From: Candidatus Wolframiiraptor sinensis
Lineage (GTDB): Archaea; Thermoproteota; Nitrososphaeria_A; Caldarchaeales; Wolframiiraptoraceae
Direction of reading: 5' to 3'
Length of the DNA stretch: 64,000 bases
Assembly: GCA_023268255.1 (NCBI GenBank)
Contig: JALNJX010000001.1
Location: 124,001-188,000 of the forward strand
Shown here: positions 17,124-25,635 of the stretch, in pieces
How the letters are laid out: every line of letters starts with the position of its first letter
Position numbering within the stretch: the first letter of the stretch is position 1
Translations under genes and position numbers: made by a program
Notes under the pieces: generated by a model
Told to the model about the DNA's origin: nothing
Database searches by the model: none
The model's input: the letters and a program-made list of their open reading frames with translations, nothing else

Positions 17124-18044
17124 GAGTAGAACCGCCTTCGCCGTGTGAAGCCTATTCTCCGCCTGATCCCATACGGCTGATCTATCCCCATCTATTACCT
17201 CGGCTGATACCTCCTCGCCCCTCTTGGCCGGAAGCGGGTGCATGAAGATAGCGCTTGGCTTTGCGAGCTCCATGAGCCTCCCGGTAACCTGGTATCTTGG
17301 CAGGAAATCTCGCAGCCTCTTCTCCCTCTCGGCCTCCATGCCCATGCTCACGAAGACGTCGGTCATCAAGACATCAGCGCCCCTCGCAGCCCTCTCCGGG
17401 TCCTCGGTAACCTCGATCATTGAACCACTGACCTTCGCATTTTCCTGAGCCCACTCGAGGTATCTTCTATCGGGCTCATAACCTCTCGGGCATGCTATCG
17501 CGATGTGGGCGCCGAGCTTGGTCGCTCCTATCAGCGTCGAGTTGCAGACATTATTTCCATCGCCGATCCACGCTATCTTGATTCCCCTTATCTTGCCAAA
17601 CCTCTCCCATATCGTGAGGAGATCCGCGAGCGTTTGGAGCGGGTGATCTAGGTCGGATAAGGCGTTCACGACCGGCTTATCGGCCCACTCCGCCAGCTCG
17701 GCGAGATCCGCGTGCCTCCTAACCCTGGCGGTTATGAGATCCACATATCTTGACAGCACCCTAGCCGTATCGGCTATAGTCTCCCCCCTCCCAAGCTGCA
17801 GCTCATCGAATCTCAGATAGATCGGTTTTCCGCCGAGCTCGCTCACGGCGACATCGAGCGAGACCCTAGTCCTCGTCGAGGGCTTCTCGAATATCATGGC
17901 GATATTTCTGCCCGAGAGCCTTCCGGAGAAAAGCCTTCTATCGCGCTTGAGCTCCGCCGAGAGCTTTATGAGCCCCATTATCTCCTCAGATGTCAGATCT
18001 TGGAGTGTTAGAAGATCTCTCCCACGAAGAGATTCAACGATCAT
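17109..18044 (-). CDS. argF: Ornithine carbamoyltransferase
   Basis: A 311-residue cytoplasmic enzyme making citrulline from ornithine and carbamoyl phosphate (arginine synthesis, or ATP formation in reverse). The carbamoyl-phosphate site STRTR is near residue 57, followed by HPLQTLADL near residue 132, and the ornithine-binding SMG loop (FVSMGMEAE) near residue 230. DQAENRLH is near the C-terminus. Two motif changes stand out: HPCQ reads HPLQ, and the substrate-binding HCLP reads HPLP (MHPLPAKRG). HPLP is the aspartate carbamoyltransferase form, but the SMG loop, which that family lacks, keeps the ornithine-type assignment likely. No other arginine genes are adjacent. Confidence 0.87.
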   Translation of the reverse strand: MIVESLRGRDLLTLQDLTSEEIMGLIKLSAELKRDRRLFSGRLSGRNIAMIFEKPSTRTRVSLDVAVSELGGKPIYLRFDELQLGRGETIADTARVLSRYVDLITARVRRHADLAELAEWADKPVVNALSDLDHPLQTLADLLTIWERFGKIRGIKIAWIGDGNNVCNSTLIGATKLGAHIAIACPRGYEPDRRYLEWAQENAKVSGSMIEVTEDPERAARGADVLMTDVFVSMGMEAEREKRLRDFLPRYQVTGRLMELAKPSAIFMHPLPAKRGEEVSAEVIDGDRSAVWDQAENRLHTAKAVLLSILG

Positions 18045-18096
18045 CTCAATCGCAGATTAGCCAGCTAATATATCTCACGCTCGCCGAGAATAAGCA

Positions 18097-19308
18097 CTAC
18101 CTCCTTCTCATAGGTCTTCTGGGCTTTTTGGGCCTCTCGGGCTTCTCTCTCGGCATTGGCTTCTTCGCCGGCGGCGCCTTATACTTCTCCCTTATCTCCT
18201 GAAGTCTCTTCTCGAGCTTTTCACGGAGCTCCGCGCCCCTATCCTCCCTCGTGAAGTAATCGATCTTCGCGGCGATCGCTATGGCGGCCGCGAGGGCTCT
18301 CGCGATCTTCCCCCTAAGATGCTTTGGGGAGCCGTGGATCAGGGGGCTCTGGAAGATTATGCCGTGCTTCGGCGCACCCCTTCCGGTCCTGAAGAACCTG
18401 AAAAGGGCCTTCTCCGCGCCGAGAACCTGGATAGTGCTGGCCGGAAGCCTCGCGAGCTTCTCGAGACCGCCGGCCATCGAGATGAGCTTCGCGCCGAGTA
18501 TTGGGCCAGCGACCGCGGAGAGGTTTGGGGCCTCAGCCGACATGAGCTCCTCGATATACCTCTCCTGCTCCTTTCTGAGCTGTATCAGCCTAAGCCCCTC
18601 CCTCGCCACATCCTTCACCATCTCCTCATCCTCCGGGCTCAGATCCGCTCCAACAGAGCTTCTAGTCCTCTCAATTATCTCATCGGCGAGCTTCGAGCCG
18701 ACGATTCTTCCAAGCTTTCCCTCATCGAAGTTTCTCCTCGCGCCCATCTCAGCGACTATCTTCATGTAGTCCTCTAAGTCGTCCACGACTTCTGCGAGCT
18801 CGGGGAAGTGGAGGCCATACCACTCCCTGCACCTAGTATAGATCATGTTTATCTGCTTATCCAGGTCCTCCAGCACGTGGATCGCGTGAACGATCATCAT
18901 GTCTCTTCTCGCGACGGCCTCTTTCAGCTCCTCCTCCACCAGCCTGTCTAGAACCCTCTTCACCTCCACCCTATACTCTTCGATGCTATCGACGACTCCG
19001 CTCCTGACGAGCACTTTCTCGAGGTCCACGGGTCTATCGAGCTCGCCGAGCTCGAGGCCTGCGAACTCCCTGGCGAGCGCTATCAGAAGGCTTGATGGGG
19101 AGACTAGAATCCTCTTATAACCGTTTGATGCGAGCTCGGAGACTACCTCCCTAACCTCGCTTATCACCTCTCCCCTCTTCACACTCATGAAGGCTTTGAC
19201 CCTCGCCTCGAGATCATCGGGATAAGGCCTCGCAACCAGCACCTCATCATCTGATAAGCCGACCGCGGCAAGAGGGCCCGCAATTAAGATAGCTGATTTC
19301 GCGCTCAT
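18097..19308 (-). CDS. Nop5/Nop56-like C/D box RNP protein
   Basis: The archaeal scaffold of C/D box sRNPs: it binds the L7Ae-sRNA complex and recruits fibrillarin for 2'-O-methylation of rRNA and tRNA. It has an N-terminal fibrillarin-contact domain, a coiled-coil middle, and the Nop domain from about residue 268 with GPILGAKLISMAGGLE, LPASTIQVLGAEKALF and the highly conserved GAPKHGIIFQSPLI. A Lys/Arg/Pro-rich tail ends the protein. Start 19308 (MSAKSAILIAG) puts the first strand at the protein's start; an ATG at 19419 would add 37 non-conserved residues. The fibrillarin gene, usually next door, is not in this window. Confidence 0.94.
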   Translation of the reverse strand: MSAKSAILIAGPLAAVGLSDDEVLVARPYPDDLEARVKAFMSVKRGEVISEVREVVSELASNGYKRILVSPSSLLIALAREFAGLELGELDRPVDLEKVLVRSGVVDSIEEYRVEVKRVLDRLVEEELKEAVARRDMMIVHAIHVLEDLDKQINMIYTRCREWYGLHFPELAEVVDDLEDYMKIVAEMGARRNFDEGKLGRIVGSKLADEIIERTRSSVGADLSPEDEEMVKDVAREGLRLIQLRKEQERYIEELMSAEAPNLSAVAGPILGAKLISMAGGLEKLARLPASTIQVLGAEKALFRFFRTGRGAPKHGIIFQSPLIHGSPKHLRGKIARALAAAIAIAAKIDYFTREDRGAELREKLEKRLQEIREKYKAPPAKKPMPREKPERPKKPRRPMRRR

Positions 19309-19493
19309 TGACGTTATTTGAGTGCATTCTGACCTAATTAGAGTTTCGCTGGGCTCTGAGCCGATGCCGAAGAATGCGAAACCGGCCATCGCATAACTCT
19401 CCCGATGATCTCCATTCATCGCTGTGACACATCTTAGTCCTCTCTAAGAGTCATGAGTAATCTTAATCAAGGTGATCGAAAATACTGCGTGCC

Positions 19494-19997
19494 ATGGCGT
19501 CATGCGCTCAGAAACTTCTAGAGATAATCTACAATCGGAGGAGCATAAGGAAATATCATAGGAAGCCAATACCTGATGATGTTCTCAAGGCGATTCTCGA
19601 GGCTGGAAGGCAAGCGCCAAGCGCTCGAAACCTTCAGCCATACTGTTTCATAATCGTCCGAGATCAGGAGCTGAAGAAAAGGCTCATCTTCTCGGAGTGG
19701 AATAGATTCATCGAAGAAGCTCCAGTCGTGATTGTAGGGTGCGGCGACTCACGGGCGAAGTGGGCGGTCGTGGACGTCGCAATAGCCCTTCAGAACATGG
19801 TGATAGCCGCCGAGGCTCTCGGCCTTGGAACATGCTGGATAGGCCACTTCATCGAGGAAGAGGTGAAGAAGCTCCTTAGAATACCGGAGCACATAAAGGT
19901 CGTGGCCATGATAACCCTCGGATACCCAGCTGAGAAGCCGGGCCCGCGGCCAAAGAAGAGCCTCGAGGAGCTGATACGATACGAGACATACGAGTAA
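19494..19997 (+). CDS. Nitroreductase-family FMN oxidoreductase
   Basis: A 167-residue flavin protein of the nitroreductase fold. The FMN-phosphate motif RRSIRKYHRKPIPDD is near residue 16, ARQAPS-like (GRQAPSARNLQPY) near residue 40, then GLGTCWIGHF and the C-terminal LGYPAEKPGPRPKK typical of the short archaeal forms. These enzymes act as homodimers using NAD(P)H to reduce quinones, nitro compounds or flavins; the natural substrate cannot be read from sequence. It is a single-gene unit, divergent from nop5 and followed by an apparently degraded region. Confidence 0.9.
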   Translation: MASCAQKLLEIIYNRRSIRKYHRKPIPDDVLKAILEAGRQAPSARNLQPYCFIIVRDQELKKRLIFSEWNRFIEEAPVVIVGCGDSRAKWAVVDVAIALQNMVIAAEALGLGTCWIGHFIEEEVKKLLRIPEHIKVVAMITLGYPAEKPGPRPKKSLEELIRYETYE

Positions 19998-20772
19998 CCA
20001 GCATGCTTGGAGTAAATAACATTAAGCAGAAAGCAAGGAAAATCATCTCCTAAAGGGATGAGGAGGAAGTGTCGAAGAGGCTGCTAGAAATTTTGAAGAC
20101 TTATAATGAGGACGGCCCCTCAAGGATTGGTAGCCGCCCTACGATGAGGCCGCTAGGAGGGTGGAGGAGCAGGATAAAAGCCCTGATGAAACCTGTGATC
20201 CTGCATTTGATGCTCCCGTAGAGGAGTGGTTTAAACCTTGATGCAGGCGAAGGGCTGTCCAAATGCCCCTCCCCCCGACACCACTCTCTTTTCCCCTTTT
20301 AGACGGTGTTAAGGTTTAAGCTGGACTGGCGAGCCGCTTAATCTCTCGGGGCTTTTCCGGAGCTCGGCTCCACGGGCTTGCTCTCAGCGGAAAAGCATTC
20401 CTCATAGTCAAGTCGAGAAAAGACCTAGTGATAGAGTATCCATGCGAGGTTAGGATGGAGGATGGTACCATAATAGTGATTGACAGGGAGAGGGCTGAAA
20501 GAGTGGCTGAGGAGAAATGATGCTAAGCGATCTAATATTATTGCTGGTTGGGAAGATCGAGGCTGATCTAGTGGATTGACGTTCTGTTGAAAAATGTTTA
20601 AATGTTATAGTGTTAGGAGGGCTTTCACGCCTATTATTCTGCCCTCGGAGTCCCTGACCGCCGATGATGGGCTTGTGTCAGGCGCCAGTATGTCCGGGCG
20701 GGATACTCCGGTAAATACATTCGACGAAGACCAATAACAATAAAGCCGAAGCCGCACGGCAAAACATGTTAA
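19998..20772. other. Long gap with decayed coding traces
   Basis: About 775 bases with no intact gene. Three short open stretches look like remnants: 20069-20221 (50 codons, GTG start after AGGAGGAA), an overlapping frame 20134-20241 rich in charged residues (ending EEWFKP), and a frame ending at 20518-20520 with alternating hydrophobic residues (IVKSRKDLVIEYP, then GTIIVIDRERAERV). The first two could be one small gene split by an indel. On the minus strand 20605-20799 is open for 64 codons with no recognisable motif. None can be named. The region may be the scar of a lost toxin-antitoxin or mobile element, which is inference. Confidence 0.4.
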
Positions 20773-20786
20773 AAATATATTTAAAT
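20773..20786 (+). promoter_or_regulatory. TATA box for eS30
   Basis: AAATATATTTAAAT, about 28 bases before the eS30 ATG at 20815, fits a strong archaeal promoter with a short or absent leader. Confidence 0.6.
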
Positions 20787-20814
20787 GCAGGGCTCTCAAA
20801 GGTTCTCAGCGGAC

Positions 20815-20967
20815 ATGCCGAGCCACGGCTCGATCACGAAGGCGGGTAAGGTCAGGTCCCAGACGCCGAAGATAGAGGCTAAGCCGAAGAGGAGCTTGGT
20901 GCCGAGAATCAGGAATCGCTTCAACTTCGAGAAGAGGCTCGTGGCCGTCAGCCAGCAGACGGTCTAA
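20815..20967 (+). CDS. Ribosomal protein eS30
   Basis: A 50-residue basic small-subunit protein. [19 protein letters not shown] at the start is the eS30 signature, followed by [11 protein letters not shown]. It binds near the decoding centre at the head-body junction of the 30S subunit. The start is ATG 20815; an upstream in-frame ATG at 20785 overlaps the TATA box and is unlikely. eS30 is found in Thermoproteota, Korarchaeota and related archaea but is missing from many Euryarchaeota, which helps place the organism. It stands alone ahead of the spc cluster with its own promoter. Confidence 0.95.
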   Translation: MPSHGSITKAGKVRSQTPKIEAKPKRSLVPRIRNRFNFEKRLVAVSQQTV

Positions 20968-20979
20968 GCTCTCACGGGA

Positions 20980-20989
20980 TACTTAAATA
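20980..20989 (+). promoter_or_regulatory. Likely TATA box for the spc ribosomal cluster
   Basis: TACTTAAATA between eS30 and uL24, about 68 bases before the uL24 ATG, leaving room for a leader of about 40 bases. Confidence 0.45.
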
Positions 20990-21056
20990 GACGGAGCGGC
21001 ACGAGGCATCAAGACCTTGATGAGCCGCGGGCAAGCGCTGTATCGGGTGATCTCTC

Positions 21057-21431
21057 ATGGCTAGAAGATCTTATCAGCCGAGGAAGCAGAGGAAGCTACT
21101 CTTCAACGCGCCGATGCATAGGCTTCCAAAGCTCATGTCAGCCCACCTCTCCCCAGAGCTCAGGGAGAAGTATAATCGCAGATCCTTCCCGATAAGAGTT
21201 GGGGATAAGGTGAGGATATTGAGGGGCGAGTTCAAGGGAATTGAGGGCAAGGTAACGAGCGTTGATAGGGAGAGGCAAGTGATTTACGTGGAGAACGTGA
21301 CGATCAAGAAGGCTGATGGAACATCCGTCTCGAGGCCGATACACATATCGAATGTCATGATAACTGAGCTTAACCTCGATGATGAGTATCGCAAGAAGGC
21401 GCTGGCTAGGGGAAAGGAGGTTGAGGCCTAA
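21057..21431 (+). CDS. rpl24: Ribosomal protein uL24
   Basis: A 124-residue large-subunit assembly protein with a KOW motif: [19 protein letters not shown] in the middle. It binds 23S rRNA early in assembly. It is the first gene here of an spc-type cluster; uL14 and uS17, which usually precede it in archaea, are absent from this window. Its stop codon overlaps the start of eS4 (TAATG), indicating translational coupling. Confidence 0.95.
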   Translation: MARRSYQPRKQRKLLFNAPMHRLPKLMSAHLSPELREKYNRRSFPIRVGDKVRILRGEFKGIEGKVTSVDRERQVIYVENVTIKKADGTSVSRPIHISNVMITELNLDDEYRKKALARGKEVEA

Positions 21432-22150
21432 TGGGGCATCTCAAGAGGCTCGCAGCCCCACCGCATCTCAAGATCTCGGTTAAGGAGGCAGTCTTCACAG
21501 TCTGCCCATCCCCGGGCCCGCATCCGAAATACGAGTGTATACCGCTACTCTTGATAGTCAGAGATTACCTGAAGTATGCAGAAAGATATGAGGAGGCTAG
21601 GAAGATAATACGCGCCGGCAAGATTCTCGTGGACGGGAAACCGGTTAAGGATCACAAGTTCCCGGTGGGCTTGATGGACGTGCTCTCGATACCTGAAACC
21701 GGCGAGAACTATAGAGTGCTGCCGATCTATAGGCGGGGCCTGGATCTCGTCGAGATAACGCGGGAGGAGTCGGGCTTCAAGCTCGGGAAGATAATTAGGA
21801 AGATGCACGTCCCCAGAGGCCACCTGCAGATAACGCTTCATGACGGCAGGAACATAAGATTCAAGGATGTGACCAACGAGATAAGGCAATACAGCACAAG
21901 GGATACCCTGAAGATAACGGTTCCGAGCCAGGTCATCGCGGGATACCTGAGGCTTGAGGAAGGCAAATACGGCCTGCTAGTCAAGGGGCCGAAGCAGGGC
22001 CTACATGGCGAGATAATCGAGATTAGGCGGGATGTAACTTACCCGGCCAAGCCGATCGTAAAGCTAAAATCGGGCATGGGCGAGGTGAGCTCGCTGCTCG
22101 ACTACGTTATGGTTGTCGGGGAGGAGGAGCCATGGATCAAGCTGCCGTGA
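21431..22150 (+). CDS. rps4e: Ribosomal protein eS4
   Basis: A 239-residue small-subunit protein specific to archaea and eukaryotes. N-terminal GHLKRLAAPPH, then an S4 RNA-binding domain (about 40-100: EARKIIRAGKILVDGKPV), the central eS4 domain and a C-terminal KOW region. The overlap with uL24 upstream and with the start of uL5 downstream shows a tightly coupled operon. Confidence 0.95.
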   Translation: MGHLKRLAAPPHLKISVKEAVFTVCPSPGPHPKYECIPLLLIVRDYLKYAERYEEARKIIRAGKILVDGKPVKDHKFPVGLMDVLSIPETGENYRVLPIYRRGLDLVEITREESGFKLGKIIRKMHVPRGHLQITLHDGRNIRFKDVTNEIRQYSTRDTLKITVPSQVIAGYLRLEEGKYGLLVKGPKQGLHGEIIEIRRDVTYPAKPIVKLKSGMGEVSSLLDYVMVVGEEEPWIKLP

Positions 22151-22683
22151 TCGAGGCGCGCCCGAAGAAGGAGAACCCCATGAGGAGGATCAGGATCGAA
22201 AAGGTCGTCGTGAACTCTTGCATAGGCTCGAGCGCGCCGAGGCTCGAGAAGGCCGCGAAGATAATCGAGATGCTGACGGGTCAGAGGCCGGAGCTCCGGA
22301 AGGCGAGGAAGACGATCAAGGGCTTCGGGATTTACAAGGGGCAGCCGATAGCCGTTAGAGTAACCTTGAGGAAGCAGAGGGCGGTCGAGTTTCTCAGGAA
22401 GGCGCTTCAAGCCGTGAACAACACTCTGAAAGCCTCCAGCTTTGATGAGCAAGGCGGCTTCTCATTCGGAATTAAGGAGCACTTGGACATCCCGGGCACG
22501 AAATACGACCCAGAGCTCGGGATAATCGGCATGGATGTCTGCGTCCACCTCTCCAGGCCCGGGCTGCGAATCTCCCTCAGGAGAAGGGCTAGAAGAAGGA
22601 TACCTAGAGGCCATAGGGTTACAAAGGAAGAGGCCATGGAGTTCATGAGAAGCGAATTCGGCGTGAGAATAATCGAGGAGTAA
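22132..22683 (+). CDS. rpl5: Ribosomal protein uL5
   Basis: A 183-residue 5S rRNA-binding protein of the central protuberance. Core motifs are RIEKVVVNSCIG near residue 18 and GIYKGQPIAVRVTLR near 65. ATG 22132 overlaps the end of eS4 by 19 bases; ATG 22180, 16 codons later (MRRIRIEKV), matches the usual start of archaeal uL5 and is an alternative. Confidence 0.95.
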   Translation: MDQAAVIEARPKKENPMRRIRIEKVVVNSCIGSSAPRLEKAAKIIEMLTGQRPELRKARKTIKGFGIYKGQPIAVRVTLRKQRAVEFLRKALQAVNNTLKASSFDEQGGFSFGIKEHLDIPGTKYDPELGIIGMDVCVHLSRPGLRISLRRRARRRIPRGHRVTKEEAMEFMRSEFGVRIIEE

Positions 22684-22741
22684 TAGCGCTCTTAAACAAT
22701 CTTAAAATTATCCCGCGGAGAAGTGCGCTCCGAGGAATGGG

Positions 22742-22906
22742 ATGGCGAAGCAGAAGCCGCCGAAGGAGAGGAAGTTCGGGAAGGGCGTGGTCAAGTGCAG
22801 GAGATGTGGGACCACGGATGGCGTCATCAGGAAGTACAAGCTATACATTTGCAGAAGATGCATTAACGAGGTCGCCCCCCTCTTAGGGTTCAAGGTGTAC
22901 GAGTAG
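22742..22906 (+). CDS. rps14: Ribosomal protein uS14 (zinc-binding form)
   Basis: A 54-residue small-subunit protein. Two zinc-ribbon CxxC pairs, CRRCGTTDG and CRRCINEVAP, define the C+ form of uS14, and GVIRKYKLYICRRC is the conserved core. It binds the 16S rRNA 3' domain in the head. It sits in its normal place between uL5 and uS8. An in-frame alternative start is not evident; the GAGGAATGG just upstream supplies a ribosome-binding site. Confidence 0.93.
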   Translation: MAKQKPPKERKFGKGVVKCRRCGTTDGVIRKYKLYICRRCINEVAPLLGFKVYE

Positions 22907-22960
22907 CCGCCGGCGAAAACACTTATTAACGGATTATCCCAACCCGCTTCGCCGGAGGAG

Positions 22961-23347
22961 ATGAGCAGGGATCTGGTCTCAGGCCTTTTCACGACGCTCC
23001 AGAACAACGAGATGGTCAGGAATAGGGAGTGTGTTTACTACGCCTCAAAGCTGATAGGCGAGATACTGAAGACGCTTCAGAGGCACGGCTACATCGGCGC
23101 GATAGAGTATATCGAGGATGGAAGAGGGGGGAAGTTTAGGATACAGCTTCTCGGCAGGATCAATAGGGCGGCTCCCATAAGGCCGAGATTCAGCGTGAAG
23201 AAGAATGAATACGAGAAGTGGGAGAGACTATATTTGCCCAGCAAGGATATCGGGATACTCATAGTCACCACGAGCCAGGGGGTAATGTCCCACAAAGAGG
23301 CGAAGGCGAAGAACCTCGGAGGAAAGCTACTGGGATACGTTTGCTGA
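22961..23347 (+). CDS. rps8: Ribosomal protein uS8
   Basis: A 128-residue central-domain 16S rRNA-binding protein. The conserved C-terminal TSQGVMSHKEAKAKNLGGKLLGYV is recognisable, as is RINRAAPIRPRFSV. It begins 54 bases after uS14. It is followed by a 279-base gap before uL6, unusual inside this cluster. Confidence 0.95.
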   Translation: MSRDLVSGLFTTLQNNEMVRNRECVYYASKLIGEILKTLQRHGYIGAIEYIEDGRGGKFRIQLLGRINRAAPIRPRFSVKKNEYEKWERLYLPSKDIGILIVTTSQGVMSHKEAKAKNLGGKLLGYVC

Positions 23348-23533
23348 AGAAGTGGCCTTTCATGGCACTCAAGTTGCTCGAGGCCAACATCTCCTCCAGA
23401 GCCTACACCTATCATCTTGCTAACTCTGATGCTCTGAGCTGCTAGAGTTTTCTAGGTAGGAAGGATGATGTAGAGGCCCTAAGTGTATTAGGAGGGGATG
23501 GGCGACCATTTTCCGCGCTTTTCGAGTGCAAAA

Positions 23534-23544
23534 TACTTTAAATA
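23534..23544 (+). promoter_or_regulatory. Internal TATA box before uL6
   Basis: TACTTTAAATA in the 279-base gap between uS8 and uL6. The gap holds no other gene I can support, so it probably splits the cluster into two transcription units. Confidence 0.45.
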
Positions 23545-23625
23545 GCGATATGGCGGCGGGTGAGTCGGATCTACGGAAGATCGGGGTTAAAGGACATGAT
23601 ACTCGTGGCGGGTGAGTGGGGGGCC

Positions 23626-24177
23626 ATGCCCCTGCAGGAGTATGTCGAGGAGATAGAGGTTCCGGAGGGCGTCGAGGTCAGGATAGAGGGTTCCAGCAGG
23701 ATCAGCGTAAAGGGGAGGCTTGGCCAGGTCACGAAGGACCTATCTCATGCTAATGTGAGGCTCGAGGTCACATCGAACAAGATTCTCGTGAAGCTGGTGG
23801 GAAGAGGTAGGAAGGCTGATGCCCTCCTAGGAACCATAAAATCCATAATCAAGAACATGATCATCGGCGTTACTCAGGGCTTCACGTATAAGATGAAGAT
23901 CATCGCATCGCACTTCCCGATAACGGTCAGGGTTCAGGGCGATACTGTTTACATCGAGAACTTCATCGGCGAGAGATCTCCAAGGATAGCGAAGATAGTC
24001 GGCGAGGGCACGAGGGTGGAGGTAAGGGGCGAAGATGTGATAGTAAAGGGGGTGGACAAGGAGGCGGTCGGCCAAACAGCGGCGAATATAGAGCAGGCGA
24101 CGAAGGTTAAGAGAAAGGATCCCCGAAAATTCCTCGACGGAATATATGTTTACGAGAAGAAAGTGGGGATGGAGTAG
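23626..24177 (+). CDS. rpl6: Ribosomal protein uL6
   Basis: A 183-residue large-subunit protein with the duplicated uL6 fold. VEVRIEGSSRISVKGRLGQVTKDL opens the first repeat, and GTRVEVRGEDVIVKGVDKEAVGQTAANIEQ forms the second, close to the sarcin-ricin region of 23S rRNA. ATG 23626 (MPLQEYVEEIEVPEG) is the best start, preceded by GAGTGGGGG; the open frame extends 22 codons further without conservation. The next gene begins directly after its stop. Confidence 0.94.
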   Translation: MPLQEYVEEIEVPEGVEVRIEGSSRISVKGRLGQVTKDLSHANVRLEVTSNKILVKLVGRGRKADALLGTIKSIIKNMIIGVTQGFTYKMKIIASHFPITVRVQGDTVYIENFIGERSPRIAKIVGEGTRVEVRGEDVIVKGVDKEAVGQTAANIEQATKVKRKDPRKFLDGIYVYEKKVGME

Positions 24178-24618
24178 ATGAGCCCGATAAAAATCCCGAG
24201 ATGGGTTAGGAGGCTGAAGCTCAAGAGGCCGGAGTTCGTCAGGCAGGAAAGCTGGAGGTATGTGAGGCTTAAGCCGAACTGGAGAAGGCCGAGGGGAAAG
24301 GATAGCAAGATGAGGCTCCAGCTCAAGGGATGGCCGCCGCTCGTCAAGGTAGGGTATAGGACTCCGAGGCAATATAGGAATCTTCATCCCAGCGGCTATA
24401 AGGAGGTCCTTGTTTACAGGCCTGAGGATCTCCAAGGCCTTGACCCCGAGATTCACGTCATCAGGATAGCCGGCTCCGTCGGAACTAGGAAGAGACTGTT
24501 GATAGCGGAGGAGGCGAAGAGGCTTGGGCTGAAAGTCCTCAATCCGCCGAGGACCGTGGAGAAAGTGGAGGAGGTTGAGATTGTGAGGCCGGAGGAGGTG
24601 GGAGAGGTTGGGTCTTAA
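24178..24618 (+). CDS. rpl32e: Ribosomal protein eL32
   Basis: A 146-residue large-subunit protein shared by archaea and eukaryotes. KRPEFVRQESWRYVRL and WRRPRGKDSKMR, then VGYRTPRQYRNLHPSG, are its core. The start follows the uL6 stop without a gap, and the 3' end overlaps eL19 by 11 bases, so translation is coupled. Confidence 0.95.
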   Translation: MSPIKIPRWVRRLKLKRPEFVRQESWRYVRLKPNWRRPRGKDSKMRLQLKGWPPLVKVGYRTPRQYRNLHPSGYKEVLVYRPEDLQGLDPEIHVIRIAGSVGTRKRLLIAEEAKRLGLKVLNPPRTVEKVEEVEIVRPEEVGEVGS

Positions 24619-25063
24619 GCTCACGCTCCAGAGAAGGTTGGCCGCGGATCTTTTAAAGTGCGGGATTCACAGGGTCAAGCTTGATCCCGAGAAGCTCGAG
24701 GAAGTATCCGAGGCGATAACGCGAGAGGATATTAGGCGCCTAATAAAAGACGGCATAATCTGGAAGGAGCAGAAAAAGGGCGTGAGCCGGGCGCGGGTAA
24801 GAGCTAGAAGGCGAAAGAAGAGGAGCAGGGGCCCTGGCAGCAAGGAGGGGGGAAAGCATAGCAGGGTCTCGAGGAAGGAGCAGTGGATGATGAGGGTTAG
24901 AGCTCAGAGGAAGAGGCTTAAGGAGCTGAGGGATCGAGATCTAATAACTAGGGCAACTTACAGGAGGGTTTACATGATGGTTAAGGCGGGCGCATTCAAG
25001 TCCGTTGCAGCGATGATGGAATACCTTGCTCAGAATAACCTGATCAGGAGGCCGCTGCTATGA
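24608..25063 (+). CDS. rpl19e: Ribosomal protein eL19
   Basis: A 151-residue, very basic large-subunit protein. It begins MGLKLTLQRRLAADLL and has ITREDIRRLIKDGII and the basic stretch GPGSKEGGKHSR, followed by the C-terminal helix. It starts at TTG 24608 inside eL32 and ends in an ATGA overlap with uL18. Confidence 0.95.
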   Translation: MGLKLTLQRRLAADLLKCGIHRVKLDPEKLEEVSEAITREDIRRLIKDGIIWKEQKKGVSRARVRARRRKKRSRGPGSKEGGKHSRVSRKEQWMMRVRAQRKRLKELRDRDLITRATYRRVYMMVKAGAFKSVAAMMEYLAQNNLIRRPLL

Positions 25064-25635
25064 GCCTGCTCAAACGAATGCCGCCGAAGCGGAGAAGGCT
25101 TGGCCTCACCGATTACCGGAAGAGGCTCAAGCTCGTTAAATCCGGATTGCCAAGGCTAGTCGTCAGGAAGACGAATAGCCAGATAATCGTGCAGGTAATC
25201 ATGCCGAGGCTGGGCGGAGATGAGACACTCATAACAGTCACCTCGAAGAAGCTGAGAGATTATGGGTGGAGGGCGAGCCTGAAGAATACGCCGGCGGCGT
25301 ATTTGACGGGCTTACTGGCGGGGCTCCTAGCCAGGGGCAAGATCGAGAAGGCGGTTCTGGATATAGGGCTCCAGACGCCCAGTAGGGGGTCAAAGGTCTT
25401 CGCGGCGGCGCTCGGCTTCAGGGACGCCGGGATCGAGATACCGCTCGGAGAGGAGATACTGCCCGACGAGGATAGAATTTCCGGAAAACACATATCCGAG
25501 TATTATAGGATGATCCGCGAGTCGAGCTTGCAGACAACCCAGTTCTCGAAAAGCGATGAATCAATCTACATGAGCTTAGAGAAGCATTTCGAGGAAGTTA
25601 AGAATAGGATTCTGGAGGAGTTGAGTAGATCATGA
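25060..25635 (+). CDS. rpl18: Ribosomal protein uL18
   Basis: A 191-residue archaeal/eukaryotic-type uL18 (eukaryotic L5) that binds 5S rRNA with uL5. [32 protein letters not shown] and [13 protein letters not shown] are typical, with [15 protein letters not shown] in the middle. It is joined by ATGA overlaps to eL19 upstream and uS5 downstream. Confidence 0.95.
   Translation: MSLLKRMPPKRRRLGLTDYRKRLKLVKSGLPRLVVRKTNSQIIVQVIMPRLGGDETLITVTSKKLRDYGWRASLKNTPAAYLTGLLAGLLARGKIEKAVLDIGLQTPSRGSKVFAAALGFRDAGIEIPLGEEILPDEDRISGKHISEYYRMIRESSLQTTQFSKSDESIYMSLEKHFEEVKNRILEELSRS

Noticed and set aside
20605-20799. 64-codon minus-strand ORF before eS30, possible transposase remnant
   Set aside because: The VRDSEGRIIGV stretch is suggestive but I could not tie it to a transposase family; it also overlaps the eS30 promoter.
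23348-23533. C/D box sRNA in the uS8-uL6 gap
   Set aside because: TGATG and CTGA-like words occur, but no set with correct C/D and C'/D' spacing could be drawn by eye.
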